Source of the DNA: Chitinophaga hostae
Lineage (GTDB): Bacteria > Bacteroidota > Bacteroidia > Chitinophagales > Chitinophagaceae
Assembly: GCF_018224885.1 (NCBI RefSeq)
Contig: NZ_JAGTXB010000029.1
Span: 1 to 64,000, forward strand
Reading direction: 5' to 3'
Length of the DNA stretch: 64,000 nucleotides
The notes beneath the pieces were generated by a model, which saw nothing but the letters and a program-made list of their open reading frames with translations, made no database searches and was not told where the DNA came from. Position numbers and translations under genes: made by a program. Positions 17,737-25,815 of this stretch are shown in pieces; positions within the stretch are counted from its first letter, which is position 1, and each line of letters starts with the position of its first letter.

Positions 17737-19008
17737 TCACTTCCCTTGCCAGGTAACTTTCCACACACGATTAGTTTTGTCGTCCGTCACCAGCAGGGCG
17801 CCCTCTTTCATTACCAGCAGCCCAACCGGGCGGCCTCTCACCCGTCCTTTGCCGGCGTCTATCACAAACCCTGTTAAGAAATCTTCCGGCTTACCTGAAG
17901 GACGACCATTGGCAAAAGGGACAAACAGTACCTTATAACCAGCTATCGGCTTCCTGTTCCAGGAGCCATGCTGGGCAATGAACGCTCCATCATGGTATCT
18001 TTCCGGAAATTCATTGTTCGTATAAAATGCCAGTCCTAAAGAAGCGGTATGCGCGCCCAGTGGCACATCCGGCAAAAGAATATCGCTAACGCCTTCCGGT
18101 GCAGGATCTTTTACACGCGCATCGCGGTGTTGCCCGTAGTAGAACCACGGCCAGCCATAAAATCCGCCTTCCTTCACGCTGGTCAGGTAATCGGGTACCA
18201 GGTCATCGCCCAGGTTATCACGTTCATTTACCGCTGTCCATAAGGTATTGGTACCCGGGGCCCAGCCCATACCCACCGGGTTTCTCAATCCGGATGCGTA
18301 TACCCGGAAGCCTGTTCCATCCGGGTTGATCTCGAGGATATCCGCCCTTAATTTTTCGTTTTCTATCCCCTTCTCAGCATGGTCTGTTCCTGAGCCCACA
18401 GCGATATATATTTTTGTTTGTTCCTTATTGGCGATAATATTACGGGTCCAGTGCCTGTTTATTTTACCCGCAGGCAGTTCCAGTATTTTTTCCGGCGTAC
18501 CGCTGAGTTGTGTGGCGCCGGTTTCGTAAGTATAACGCAGTATGGCGTTGGTGTTGGCCACATAAAAATATTTACCGATCAACAGCATCCCCAATGGCTG
18601 TTGCAACGCTTGTAAAAAAGTGCTGCGAAATTCCGGTATCCCGTCATGGTTGGCATCTCTTAACAAGGTAATACGATCCACACTATGTTTCATGCTATTC
18701 GACTTATTGGCTCCCACAAACAACGCCCCGATCCTTGTAAAAAAAGAATGGTTGCTGTTGGATTCTGCTACCAGTATATCTCCATTGGGCAGTTCATACA
18801 ACCAACGCGGATTTTCAAAACCATCCGCATATAAGGTAACCCGGAAACCGGCTGGTGAAGCGGGTGTTTCGCCCTGGCCCCATCCCTTTACATTGCTGTA
18901 GTTCCTGTGTGACTTCGTGGCATTCGGGGCTGGCAGTTGTGCAGTGTCCTGTGCAGATAATTCCTGCAACGCGCCTAACAAAAGCAGTGTTAACAGTTGT
19001 TTTTTCAT
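17737..19008 (-). CDS. PQQ-dependent sugar dehydrogenase-like (sorbosone dehydrogenase family) secreted protein
   Basis: 423 aa with a clear signal peptide (MKKQLLTLLLLGALQELSAQ). The mature part is a six-bladed propeller of the glucose/sorbosone dehydrogenase family: RWLYELPNGDILVAESN, then IYIAVGSGTDHAEKG, YASGLRNPVGMGWAPGTNTLWTAVNERDNLGDDLVPDY and AFIAQHGSWNRKPIAGYKV. These match the soluble glucose/L-sorbosone dehydrogenases that use PQQ in the periplasm. No PQQ biosynthesis genes are in the window. It appears monocistronic. Substrate is inferred only as an aldose or aldehyde. Confidence 0.88.
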   Translation of the reverse strand: MKKQLLTLLLLGALQELSAQDTAQLPAPNATKSHRNYSNVKGWGQGETPASPAGFRVTLYADGFENPRWLYELPNGDILVAESNSNHSFFTRIGALFVGANKSNSMKHSVDRITLLRDANHDGIPEFRSTFLQALQQPLGMLLIGKYFYVANTNAILRYTYETGATQLSGTPEKILELPAGKINRHWTRNIIANKEQTKIYIAVGSGTDHAEKGIENEKLRADILEINPDGTGFRVYASGLRNPVGMGWAPGTNTLWTAVNERDNLGDDLVPDYLTSVKEGGFYGWPWFYYGQHRDARVKDPAPEGVSDILLPDVPLGAHTASLGLAFYTNNEFPERYHDGAFIAQHGSWNRKPIAGYKVLFVPFANGRPSGKPEDFLTGFVIDAGKGRVRGRPVGLLVMKEGALLVTDDKTNRVWKVTWQGK

Positions 19009-19192
19009 GAGATGATATTCATGGTGATAACCTTGCTAACACAATATCTGCGCCATGGCCGCAGTAAAAAACGGGGTCTGCAATACGCATTACGAAATCT
19101 TTAATTCGACTCATCTCACATTTTTGTTTATCTTCATATCTCCCCGCCACAATAGTAGATTGGAAATCCTTAACGTTTATTAAATTTTAACC

Positions 19193-19624
19193 ATGACCAA
19201 GCCGCAACAAATAATGATCATTGATGACGATCCGGATGATCGGAACTTCTTCCAGGAAGCCATCCACAACATTTCGCCTGTCATAGAAACACATGTTTGC
19301 GACAGTGGTATCCAGGCGCTGGCCATGTTCCAGGAAAATAAAATATCCGCGCCGGATTATATTTTTCTTGACTTCAATATGCCGCTGATGAATGGAAGGG
19401 AATGCCTGGTGGAGTTAAAAAAAATCCTGCAGCATAAGATTACCAACATCGTTATACTGAGTACTTCTGATATGAAAGAAGACATGGAAGATGCATTGCG
19501 CCTGGGCGCGAAGCTGTTCCTGACTAAACCCAATACTTTCCAGGAACTTTGCAGCATGCTGAAAGGTGTATTGGAAGGCAGGTGGCAGAAGTTATTCTCT
19601 CCTACTGCCGGTACAGATATTTAA
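19193..19624 (+). CDS. Single-domain response regulator
   Basis: 143-aa receiver-only protein. Acidic pair MIIDDDPDDRNFF, phospho-acceptor Asp60 in YIFLDFNMPLMNG, Thr/Ser in VILSTSD and Lys in FLTKPNT. No DNA-binding domain, so it acts by protein contact or as a phosphorelay step. Stand-alone receivers of this type are common in Bacteroidota beside orphan kinases; none is adjacent here. Ends 2 bases from the convergent GlxA-type gene. Confidence 0.93.
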   Translation: MTKPQQIMIIDDDPDDRNFFQEAIHNISPVIETHVCDSGIQALAMFQENKISAPDYIFLDFNMPLMNGRECLVELKKILQHKITNIVILSTSDMKEDMEDALRLGAKLFLTKPNTFQELCSMLKGVLEGRWQKLFSPTAGTDI

Positions 19625-19626
19625 AT

Positions 19627-20610
19627 CTATACTTTAAGAGCGCCTCTATTATATTTATTCCTATACTCCAACGGTGATAACCCGGTAGTCTTCTTAAAAA
19701 TTGTCCTGAAAGCCTTTGTATCCGAATACCCGACTTCCCACATAATTTCATTGATATTTTTACGACTGCTTTCAAACCCTTTTTTCGCCACTTCTACTTT
19801 TACCCGTTGAATATATTCCGATACAGTATTACTCGTAGCTTTTTTAAATCTTCTTTCCAGGCTTCTGCGGCCAACAGCAAACATGGAAGACAGTTGTTCT
19901 ACCGTTATTTTCTCCTGGAAATTTTGTTCAATAAATTCCTGGGCCTGTTTCACTGATTCATCCTGGTGTTCACGCTGTCCTTTGAATATCGTGAAGAAGG
20001 ATTGATTGTTCCTGTCTATTTCTATCTCAAAATATTTAGAGGCGAGAATAGCCATATCCCTGTCCGTATATTTTTCGAGGATATACAACAGCAGGTTCCA
20101 GAATGAATTGGCGCCTCCGCTGGAGTAGATACCATTTTCATCTGTGATGATCTTTTCAGATACCAGCTCTACTTCGGGGAACATCGTCCTGAATTCATCA
20201 GCTGCCAGCCAATGTGTGGAGCACTGTCTTCCATTGACTAAACCGGTAGATGCCAGTAAAAAGGCGCCTACGCAAAGACTCGCAACTTCTGATCCTTTCT
20301 TATGCTGTTGTACGATCCAGGGATAAAACGCTTTGTTCTGCTCAATCACTTCTTCCCGGTCGCCGTTTACAGCAGGGATAATGATCAGATCCGGCTTTTG
20401 CGCCTCATTAATCTGCGCATCGGGTGTTACCTTAAAAAGCCGGTCGTATACCTGTGGTTCTTTAGAGAGACCCACCAGTTGCACATTAAACAGGGCGGGC
20501 CTTCCCAGGCTTTCCAGGAAATCGTTTGCTTTGGTAAAAGCAACAAAAGAGCCTTCAATACAGCTAAGCGCAACAGCGCCTTTGGGAACAAGAATAGATA
20601 TCTGCTTCAT
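19627..20610 (-). CDS. GlxA-family AraC-type transcriptional regulator with DJ-1/PfpI domain
   Basis: 327 aa. The N-terminal half is a DJ-1/PfpI-like domain (MKQISILVPKGAVALSCIEG ... LCVGAFLLASTGLVNG, with Cys at the nucleophile elbow). The C-terminal half is an AraC HTH pair (ITVEQLSSMFAVGRRSLERRF and INEIMWEVGYSDTKAFRTIF). Such regulators sense small molecules through the DJ-1 part. It diverges from the DoxX gene with 128 bases between starts, so DoxX is the obvious target. A TAGATTTG element ends 4 bases before the ATG, suggesting a leaderless or nearly leaderless transcript. Confidence 0.92.
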   Translation of the reverse strand: MKQISILVPKGAVALSCIEGSFVAFTKANDFLESLGRPALFNVQLVGLSKEPQVYDRLFKVTPDAQINEAQKPDLIIIPAVNGDREEVIEQNKAFYPWIVQQHKKGSEVASLCVGAFLLASTGLVNGRQCSTHWLAADEFRTMFPEVELVSEKIITDENGIYSSGGANSFWNLLLYILEKYTDRDMAILASKYFEIEIDRNNQSFFTIFKGQREHQDESVKQAQEFIEQNFQEKITVEQLSSMFAVGRRSLERRFKKATSNTVSEYIQRVKVEVAKKGFESSRKNINEIMWEVGYSDTKAFRTIFKKTTGLSPLEYRNKYNRGALKV

Positions 20611-20614
20611 ATCC

Positions 20615-20622
20615 CAAATCTA
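20615..20622 (-). promoter_or_regulatory. -7 element of the GlxA-type regulator gene
   Basis: TAGATTTG on the minus strand matches TAnnTTTG and ends 4 bases before the ATG. A TTGA lies about 19 bases further upstream as a partial -33 box. The position implies transcription starts at or next to the start codon. Confidence 0.5.
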
Positions 20623-20692
20623 AGATAAAAGAATGTCGGAATCAACCCTTTTTAAGTCGTTTTGTCCCCCGTTCTGAATTTACCGTGTAAAG

Positions 20693-20700
20693 TACTTTTG
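20693..20700 (+). promoter_or_regulatory. Candidate -7 element of the DoxX gene
   Basis: TACTTTTG matches TAnnTTTG and lies 38 bases before the ATG at 20739. The -33 region is not a clear match, as expected for a promoter needing an AraC-type activator. Confidence 0.45.
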
Positions 20701-20738
20701 TATCGTTCAATCGTACAAGCCTAAACCTTATAAAAAAT

Positions 20739-21134
20739 ATGAAAAAGACAAAAATTATCTACTGGATCTTTACAGGTATCTTATCCGCGCTGATCTTAAT
20801 GGGCGCCATTCCTGACCTTCTAAGTGTGCCGGAAGCGCTGGCCGAATTCAAGCGCCTCGGTTATCCTGCGTACCTGTCGCCATTTCTGGGACTGGCAAAG
20901 ATATTGGGCATTATTGCGGTGCTCACGCCCCGTTTCCCCCGGCTCAAGGAATGGGCATATGCAGGACTATTCTTTGACCTTACCGGCGCTATGTATTCAG
21001 GTATATCCATAGGTGACCCTGCTTCCCGCTGGGCGCCCATCATCATAGGTTATGTGCTGATATTTGGTTCTTATATTTTTTATCACAGGCTAACAGCCGA
21101 GAAAAGCGGCCGTGGTCAACTGAATGTTGCTTGA
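20739..21134 (+). CDS. DoxX-like membrane protein
   Basis: 131-aa protein with four membrane helices in the DoxX/DoxD-like arrangement: IIYWIFTGILSALILMGAIP, then a loop with LGYPAYLSPFLGLAKILGIIAV, LKEWAYAGLFFDLTGAMYSG and a last helix WAPIIIGYVLIFGSYIFYH. Family members include quinone-linked and redox-stress membrane proteins; this subgroup is uncharacterised. It is divergent from the GlxA-type regulator at 20610, which probably controls it. Confidence 0.88.
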   Translation: MKKTKIIYWIFTGILSALILMGAIPDLLSVPEALAEFKRLGYPAYLSPFLGLAKILGIIAVLTPRFPRLKEWAYAGLFFDLTGAMYSGISIGDPASRWAPIIIGYVLIFGSYIFYHRLTAEKSGRGQLNVA

Positions 21135-21328
21135 TGCATTGTATCCCAGTGTAATACTGTTGGCATATTGCATACGCAGAAAAGAGCTGCCTTTCCAATA
21201 CGATAATTCATCCATCCGGGATAGTACGAATCAGGGTTGATTGTTTACGAGCGGTAAACTATAATGGGAGGCAACGGATCCCTGACCGGTGTAGTTGGGG
21301 CCAACCTGATCGCGATTCTTTTCATCTA

Positions 21329-21361
21329 AAAATAACTGCCCGTATTACAGGCAGTTATTTT
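21329..21361. terminator. Bidirectional terminator hairpin
   Basis: Perfect 12-bp stem AAAATAACTGCC/GGCAGTTATTTT with a 9-base loop between convergent DoxX and MFS genes. A-rich and T-rich ends give a U-tract on either strand. Confidence 0.85.
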
Positions 21362-21368
21362 CCATTCG

Positions 21369-22634
21369 TTATGCTTCCGTAGCTACCGGCACACTCACTA
21401 CTGCGGCGCCTTTGGCCAGCTTTGCTTTCACCAGTTCACTCACCCGGTATACAAGGAAAATACAGGGAATGGTAAGACCAATAATCACCCAACCCAATGT
21501 ATCATAATGTTCCAGCGGGCTGAATTTATCTTTCTGAGATACGATCATACCGGCAACCACCGCGGCAATACCACCTGCTATTTGTTGCAGGGATGAATTT
21601 ACACTCATAAAGGCGCCTCTGTCCTCCAGATCCGGGATACCGGTAGTCAGGGCGGTAAACGGTACCATACGTCCCATGATGCCCGCCATCATCAGTACGT
21701 TCAGGCTCATGATAATCCAGAGTGGCTGCGGGGTGAGATGGGTGTAAATAAGTACGATCACCATCATATACAAAGCAGCTGCGGCAAAGAGCCGGAATTT
21801 ATCTATTTTATCACTTAGCTTCCCGATAAACGGCATCATGAATAATGCGCCTACGCCGGTCACCATAAAAAGGAGTGGTAATTGCTCCTGGGTAATGTGC
21901 AGGTTGTTGATGGCGAAGGCGCTGCCAAAAGGCATCATCATAAAACCACCGATGGACATCAGCGCTGTAGCGGTGAAGCCTATACGATAATCCCGTTTCA
22001 TAACGGTGTGTAATAAGTGTTTGAAGGCACTTTTATCACGTTGAACTGCAAGGTGTGCGGTCACTGGCTCGAGACTGATAAAGATCATGCCCATAACGAT
22101 AACGGCTATACCGGCAACGAGGAAAAAGGGCGCTTCCCATCCCCATGCGTTGGCAAGATATAAGCCGATAGGGATACCCAGCACCTGGCTGGCGCCAAAA
22201 GCCATTTGCACAAAACCCATTACCCGGCCTCTCAGCGAAATATCAAAAAGGTCGGTGATAATGGCAAGAGAAATGGATCCCATTACACCACCGAATAAAC
22301 CGGTCACAATGCGGGCTGCCACCATGGTATAAAAGGTATTGGCTAAACCACAGCACAGTGTACCAAAAATAAACCCGGCGTAAAAAAACAACAGTAGTTT
22401 TTTGCGGTCGAAGCGGTCTGCAAATCCAGCTGTTAACAGCCCGGAAATACCCGCACTGAAAGCATAAGCAGATACAATAAATCCAAACTGGTTGGGTTTT
22501 ATACTCATTGATTTCATAAGCATATCTCCCAATGGCGACATCACCATAAAGTCCAGTATAACGGTAAACTGGGTTAATGCCAACAGGGCAACCACCAGTT
22601 TCTGATGAGAAGAAAAAGCGGGTGTTTGTTTCAT
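21369..22634 (-). CDS. MFS transporter
   Basis: 421-aa major-facilitator protein with twelve predicted helices. The motif A region is seen as TAGFADRFDRKKLLLFFYAGF (about 69-89), and the cytoplasmic RGRVMGFVQMAFGASQVLGIPIG fits drug:H+ antiporters of the Bcr/AraJ type. It is the last gene of a TetR, HMA-like, MFS set on the minus strand, 29 bases after the small gene. The TetR-type operator upstream implies induction by an exported compound; the substrate is unknown. Confidence 0.92.
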   Translation of the reverse strand: MKQTPAFSSHQKLVVALLALTQFTVILDFMVMSPLGDMLMKSMSIKPNQFGFIVSAYAFSAGISGLLTAGFADRFDRKKLLLFFYAGFIFGTLCCGLANTFYTMVAARIVTGLFGGVMGSISLAIITDLFDISLRGRVMGFVQMAFGASQVLGIPIGLYLANAWGWEAPFFLVAGIAVIVMGMIFISLEPVTAHLAVQRDKSAFKHLLHTVMKRDYRIGFTATALMSIGGFMMMPFGSAFAINNLHITQEQLPLLFMVTGVGALFMMPFIGKLSDKIDKFRLFAAAALYMMVIVLIYTHLTPQPLWIIMSLNVLMMAGIMGRMVPFTALTTGIPDLEDRGAFMSVNSSLQQIAGGIAAVVAGMIVSQKDKFSPLEHYDTLGWVIIGLTIPCIFLVYRVSELVKAKLAKGAAVVSVPVATEA

Positions 22635-22663
22635 GTTAAGGATATTGACGGATAAAAAAACAA

Positions 22664-22891
22664 TTAGTCTTCCAGCTCTGCGCAGTCGTAATCACTGGCT
22701 CTTACCAGTGCAATGATATTATCTGTGGCTGGTTCATTGGCAACAACCCGCAGCACGCGGTCCACATCTTCCATATCTACCGTCCATCGCTCAATGAAGG
22801 GCTGCTGATCCAGCAACGGCGCTACTTTCAAACGATCGGCCTGGGTGGCTATGTTCGTTTTAAAAACAAGGATGTACGGTGCTGTGTTCAT
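22664..22891 (-). CDS. Small HMA-fold-like protein without CxxC
   Basis: 75-aa protein with the beta-alpha-beta-beta-alpha-beta pattern of heavy-metal-associated domains (YILVFKTNI, ADRLKVAPLLDQQ, IERWTVDMEDVDRVLRVVA, DNIIALVRASDYDCAELED). The metal-binding CxxC is replaced by non-Cys residues, so copper or zinc chaperone activity is unlikely. Similar CxxC-less proteins occur widely in Bacteroidota with unknown role. It sits between tetR and the MFS gene with an operator 5 bases before its ATG, so it is co-regulated with efflux. Confidence 0.75.
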   Translation of the reverse strand: MNTAPYILVFKTNIATQADRLKVAPLLDQQPFIERWTVDMEDVDRVLRVVANEPATDNIIALVRASDYDCAELED

Positions 22892-22896
22892 TTTTT

Positions 22897-22916
22897 ATAA
22901 GCAAGCGCTCATTTAT
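22897..22916 (-). promoter_or_regulatory. TetR-type operator, copy 1 (upstream of HMA-like and MFS genes)
   Basis: ATAAGCAAGCGCTCATTTAT is an imperfect palindrome. It matches 17 of 20 positions of the inverted copy at 23539-23558. It lies between the tetR stop and the next start, 5 bases from the ATG at 22891. Confidence 0.7.
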
Positions 22917-22936
22917 TAAATTGAGAAAAAAAATAG

Positions 22937-23527
22937 CTATTTCGATAACCCTTTTACAACACAATCAAATGTTTCTTTCATGATCTTCTCGGAGAATTTA
23001 AACTTACGGCCATCGAGACTTTGTCCTTCGTTATGAAACTTAATCAGGGAATACAACGGCGCGAAGGCAACCGACCAGTATACTTCCAGCGGCATCCTGT
23101 TTATTTCACCACGCTCCACCGCATTCTCTATATAATTGCCCATATTTTTCCGGAACTCCCCGCTGATAGTTTCCATCATTTTATCTTTATAAGTGGAGTT
23201 ACGGAGCTGTTCAAAAAAAGCGGCCGACTTATGATTATCCAGCGCAAAAGCGGAACGGTTTTGCCATTGTATCCATAGCCCTTCTTTAAACGACATTTTT
23301 GGGTCAAATCCTTTCAGCGTAGCACGGGTCATTTTTAATCCTTCTTCTATGCTGATACTGGTTAGCAAGTCTTCCTTATCCTTATAGTAGATGTAAATAG
23401 TAGCCGGCGATACCCCTGCCGCTTTCGCCAGCCGGTTGATCCCGAAATTCTCCAGCCCATCTTTAGCTACCATATCAATGGCAGACTCACGAATAGCCAG
23501 CACTTTATTTTCATCTCTATATCTCAT
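22937..23527 (-). CDS. TetR/AcrR-family repressor
   Basis: 196-aa regulator. ATG 23527 (MRYRDENKVLAIRES) is the first ATG; a TTG at 23536 is in frame but falls inside the -7 element. The N-terminal HTH reads FGINRLAKAAGVSPATIYIYYKDKEDLL (about 29-56), and the C-terminal ligand domain has no family I can name. A palindrome covers its own promoter and a second copy precedes the next gene, so it should repress both itself and the HMA-like/MFS genes. Confidence 0.92.
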   Translation of the reverse strand: MRYRDENKVLAIRESAIDMVAKDGLENFGINRLAKAAGVSPATIYIYYKDKEDLLTSISIEEGLKMTRATLKGFDPKMSFKEGLWIQWQNRSAFALDNHKSAAFFEQLRNSTYKDKMMETISGEFRKNMGNYIENAVERGEINRMPLEVYWSVAFAPLYSLIKFHNEGQSLDGRKFKFSEKIMKETFDCVVKGLSK

Positions 23528-23533
23528 GCCCTG

Positions 23534-23558
23534 CAAAGATAAGTGAGCATTTGCTTAT
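23534..23558 (-). promoter_or_regulatory. tetR promoter with overlapping TetR operator, copy 2
   Basis: TATCTTTG (minus strand, 23541-23534) is an exact TAnnTTTG -7 box ending 6 bases before the ATG. The palindrome ATAAGTGAGCATTTGCTTAT (23539-23558) overlaps its upstream edge and fills the spacer. The match to the copy at 22897-22916 supports autoregulation. Confidence 0.7.
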
Positions 23559-23590
23559 TTAAAAATTTATTTCCGTTTTTTTTCGAAATA

Positions 23591-23620
23591 AATAAGGCCG
23601 ACCGGATAGTCAGCCTTATT
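23591..23620. terminator. Hairpin between SDR gene and tetR
   Basis: Stem AATAAGGC.../...GCCTTATT with T-rich flanks on both sides, after the SDR stop on the minus strand. Confidence 0.55.
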
Positions 23621-23628
23621 TTATTTTT

Positions 23629-24405
23629 TTAGTGAGATAGCTCCGGCGGTGTAAGTTTCTTTGAGAGGCCGCCATCCACCGTTATTTCTTCGCCTGTGGT
23701 AAAGGTAGCATCAAACGCCAGGAACAATACGGCACCGGCTACCTCTTCTGCCATGCCATTTCGCTTCAGCGGCGTTATTTCATCACCCAGCTTTTCAAAA
23801 GCCAGCAAGTCTTCCCGGGAGGCGCCAGATACCCCCATCGTTGGCGTATGTATAAAACCCGGGCTCACCGCATTTACCCGGATACCCCGTGGCAGCAGTT
23901 CTGCGGCAAACCCTTTTACAAAAGACGCCAGTGCCGCCTTGGCGCCGGCATACACGCTCATACCCGCATAACCGGATTGATTGGCAATAGAAGTAGTGAA
24001 CACCACGGCGCCGTTATTTTTGATCAACGGGGCCAAACGCTGCACCGTAAAAAACGCGCCCTTCGTATTAATGGCAAACGTTTTATCATAGGTAGCTTCT
24101 GTTACCTGGTCAAAGGACTCCAGCATAGAAAAACCGGCATTCACAAACAACAGGTCAATCGCCCCCAGCTTCTCCCCCACTATGCCTGCCAATGCATCAA
24201 TATCTTTTAAACTGGCGGTATCAGATGCAATGATATGCACACCTGCTCTCAGCTCTTGCCGTGCCGCTTCCAGGTTGCGGGGATTAAAGCCGGTCAGCAA
24301 TACTTCCGCACCGCCTGCCAATAACTTTTTCACCGTGGCCAATCCCATACCGTGGGTGCCACCTGTGACCACTACTTTTTTTCCGCTATAATTTGTTGTT
24401 GTCAT
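23629..24405 (-). CDS. SDR-family oxidoreductase
   Basis: 258-aa short-chain dehydrogenase/reductase. ATG 24405 (MTTTNYSGKKVVVTGG) is used over an in-frame ATG at 24438. Cofactor motif TGGTHGMG (about 14-21), NAG within FVNAGFSM, catalytic Ser in TTSIANQSG and the YxxxK pair in SVYAGAKAAL, then VNAVSPGFIHTP. Substrate unknown. It diverges from the HxlR regulator at 24559; the spacer holds a 24-bp palindrome that is the probable shared operator. Confidence 0.93.
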   Translation of the reverse strand: MTTTNYSGKKVVVTGGTHGMGLATVKKLLAGGAEVLLTGFNPRNLEAARQELRAGVHIIASDTASLKDIDALAGIVGEKLGAIDLLFVNAGFSMLESFDQVTEATYDKTFAINTKGAFFTVQRLAPLIKNNGAVVFTTSIANQSGYAGMSVYAGAKAALASFVKGFAAELLPRGIRVNAVSPGFIHTPTMGVSGASREDLLAFEKLGDEITPLKRNGMAEEVAGAVLFLAFDATFTTGEEITVDGGLSKKLTPPELSH

Positions 24406-24484
24406 GTCATCATTGTTTTTTGATAAATAATGCTGCAAAGTGACGTCTATCCGGTCAACAGAACAATAACGGACATTATGTTCC

Positions 24485-24508
24485 CATACGGAAAATTTTA
24501 TCCGTATG
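24485..24508. promoter_or_regulatory. HxlR operator palindrome
   Basis: Perfect inverted repeat CATACGGA-N8-TCCGTATG in the SDR/HxlR divergent spacer. It lies just upstream of TAAATTTG (24531-24538), covering the -33 side of the HxlR promoter. Confidence 0.65.
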
Positions 24509-24530
24509 CCCGCTATTCGCGGATTAGGGA

Positions 24531-24538
24531 TAAATTTG
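24531..24538 (+). promoter_or_regulatory. -7 element of the HxlR gene
   Basis: TAAATTTG matches TAnnTTTG exactly, 20 bases before the ATG at 24559. Confidence 0.5.
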
Positions 24539-24558
24539 CCCGTATAAAAACTCGGGCG

Positions 24559-24930
24559 ATGTACGAAAAAAAGATTCCGAAAAGTTTTGCCTGCGGCATG
24601 GCGATCATTATGGAAATTATTGGCGGCAAATGGAAATCATACCTGGTGTACCTGATCAACAAGGGCATTAAACGGCCCGGCGAGCTGCAACGCGCGGTAC
24701 CCGGTGCAAGCAGGCGGGTACTGGATCTTCAGTTGCGGGAGCTGGAATTTCATGGCATTATCAAACGTACTATTTTTCATGAGCTGCCACCTAAAGTGGA
24801 ATACTCGCTAACGGAATTCGGGGAATCGTTGCTGCCGGTTGTGGATGCTATGGATAAATGGGGAGATGCCTACCAGGCTATTTTTGAAGAACTGATGGAG
24901 AAGAAAAAAGCAACTATAGCAATATCGTGA
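24559..24930 (+). CDS. HxlR-family transcriptional regulator
   Basis: 123-aa MarR-like winged-helix regulator. ATG 24559 (MYEKKIPKSFACGMAI) is used because the paralogue at 26878 starts the same way and the conserved Cys follows. Family features: FACGMAIIMEIIGGKWKSYL, PGELQRAVPGASRRVLDLQLREL and VEYSLTEFGESLLPVVDAM. HxlR proteins often sense aldehydes or thiol stress through the N-terminal Cys and activate or repress a divergent oxidoreductase, here the SDR gene. An extended upstream frame to 24430 is probably not translated. Confidence 0.92.
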   Translation: MYEKKIPKSFACGMAIIMEIIGGKWKSYLVYLINKGIKRPGELQRAVPGASRRVLDLQLRELEFHGIIKRTIFHELPPKVEYSLTEFGESLLPVVDAMDKWGDAYQAIFEELMEKKKATIAIS

Positions 24931-24933
24931 TCA

Positions 24934-25707
24934 TTACCACCAGATGGCCGACTGAAAAAAGGCTTGTGGCGTTTGCCCTGTAAATGCTTTAAAGTCCTTT
25001 ATAAAATGTGCCTGGTCAAAATACCCTGCCTGGTAAGCAGCATCGGTTAAATTGTCTGCTTCACCATAATGATCCAGCAGGTGTCTTAATCTCACAATAG
25101 CAGAAAATTGCTTGGGAGTAGTGCCTACTGTACGCCGGAACCTTTTTTCAAAAGCATCCTGGCTGATATACAGATCTGCTGCGAGCGATTTTATTTTTAC
25201 GTTACCACTGTTGTCTTTGATCTGCTGTACAGCATGATCCACCATAAGGTCGGTGCGCTGATTCCTCAATTCAGACAACAGGAATTGTTCTATGATAACA
25301 ATCCGTTGCGGATGGTCCTTGGCTTCTCTCAGCCGCTCTTCTACTTCTTTAATCTTATGAATGCGGATCAGGTCATCCAGCGGTTGCTGGGCTTCAAACA
25401 ATTCATGCAGGGGCGTCTTAAAAAAAGCGGCGGCGCCGCCTTCCTGGAATACCACCAGCAGGTTGGCGGTATCCGGTTCGTATTTCAGCAAACGTGCTGA
25501 CCTGCGCAAGCCGGTAATACCTGCTTCCGGTAACAGCCGCGCATTGGAGTCGGCGATAAACCTGACTGTTCCCTTAAGGCGAAAGCTCATAATAACAGAA
25601 GTATCGGGCAGCGTATTATTCTGCATTCCTTCGTCGCTTTCTATAATGAGATAAGCTTTGACAAACGGAGCAAGAACAGCAGCCGGCAGATGACGTTCCA
25701 TTTTCAT
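24934..25707 (-). CDS. AraC-family transcriptional regulator
   Basis: 257 aa. Start is ATG 25707 (MKMERHLPAAVLAPFV) or 25701. The N-terminal cupin-like sensory half (APFVKAYLIIESDEGM ... NTLPDTSVIMSFRL) is of the type common in Bacteroidota AraC proteins. The C-terminal double HTH is IKSLAADLYISQDAFEKRFRR and LTDAAYQAGYFDQAHFIKDF with the GQTPQAFF end. It is convergent with the HxlR gene (3 bases apart). No obvious target; the imine-reductase-like gene lies upstream on the same strand across a 56-bp palindrome. Confidence 0.9.
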   Translation of the reverse strand: MKMERHLPAAVLAPFVKAYLIIESDEGMQNNTLPDTSVIMSFRLKGTVRFIADSNARLLPEAGITGLRRSARLLKYEPDTANLLVVFQEGGAAAFFKTPLHELFEAQQPLDDLIRIHKIKEVEERLREAKDHPQRIVIIEQFLLSELRNQRTDLMVDHAVQQIKDNSGNVKIKSLAADLYISQDAFEKRFRRTVGTTPKQFSAIVRLRHLLDHYGEADNLTDAAYQAGYFDQAHFIKDFKAFTGQTPQAFFQSAIWW

Positions 25708-25746
25708 GCGATGAAAAATTATATCAATAAAGATACGCATATTTTA

Positions 25747-25802
25747 TGCTTTACAGCCTGGTTATGTGTTTTCGCGAAAACACATAACCAGGCTGTAAAG
25801 CA
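25747..25802. repeat. 56-bp perfect palindrome
   Basis: Two 28-base arms are exactly self-complementary with no spacer (left arm begins TGCTTTACAGCCTGG, centre TTTTCGCGAAAA). It sits between the imine-reductase-like stop and the AraC gene. As RNA it would fold into one very long hairpin; no T-tract follows on either strand. It may be a strong terminator, a REP-like element or a protein-bound site. Confidence 0.9.
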
Positions 25803-25815
25803 CTATGGCATTCAA

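Noticed and set aside
21264..21329. 21-codon hydrophobic frame (MGGNGSLTGVVGANL...)
   Set aside because: Too short, preceded by a stop, no ribosome site, and it runs into the terminator. Probably chance.
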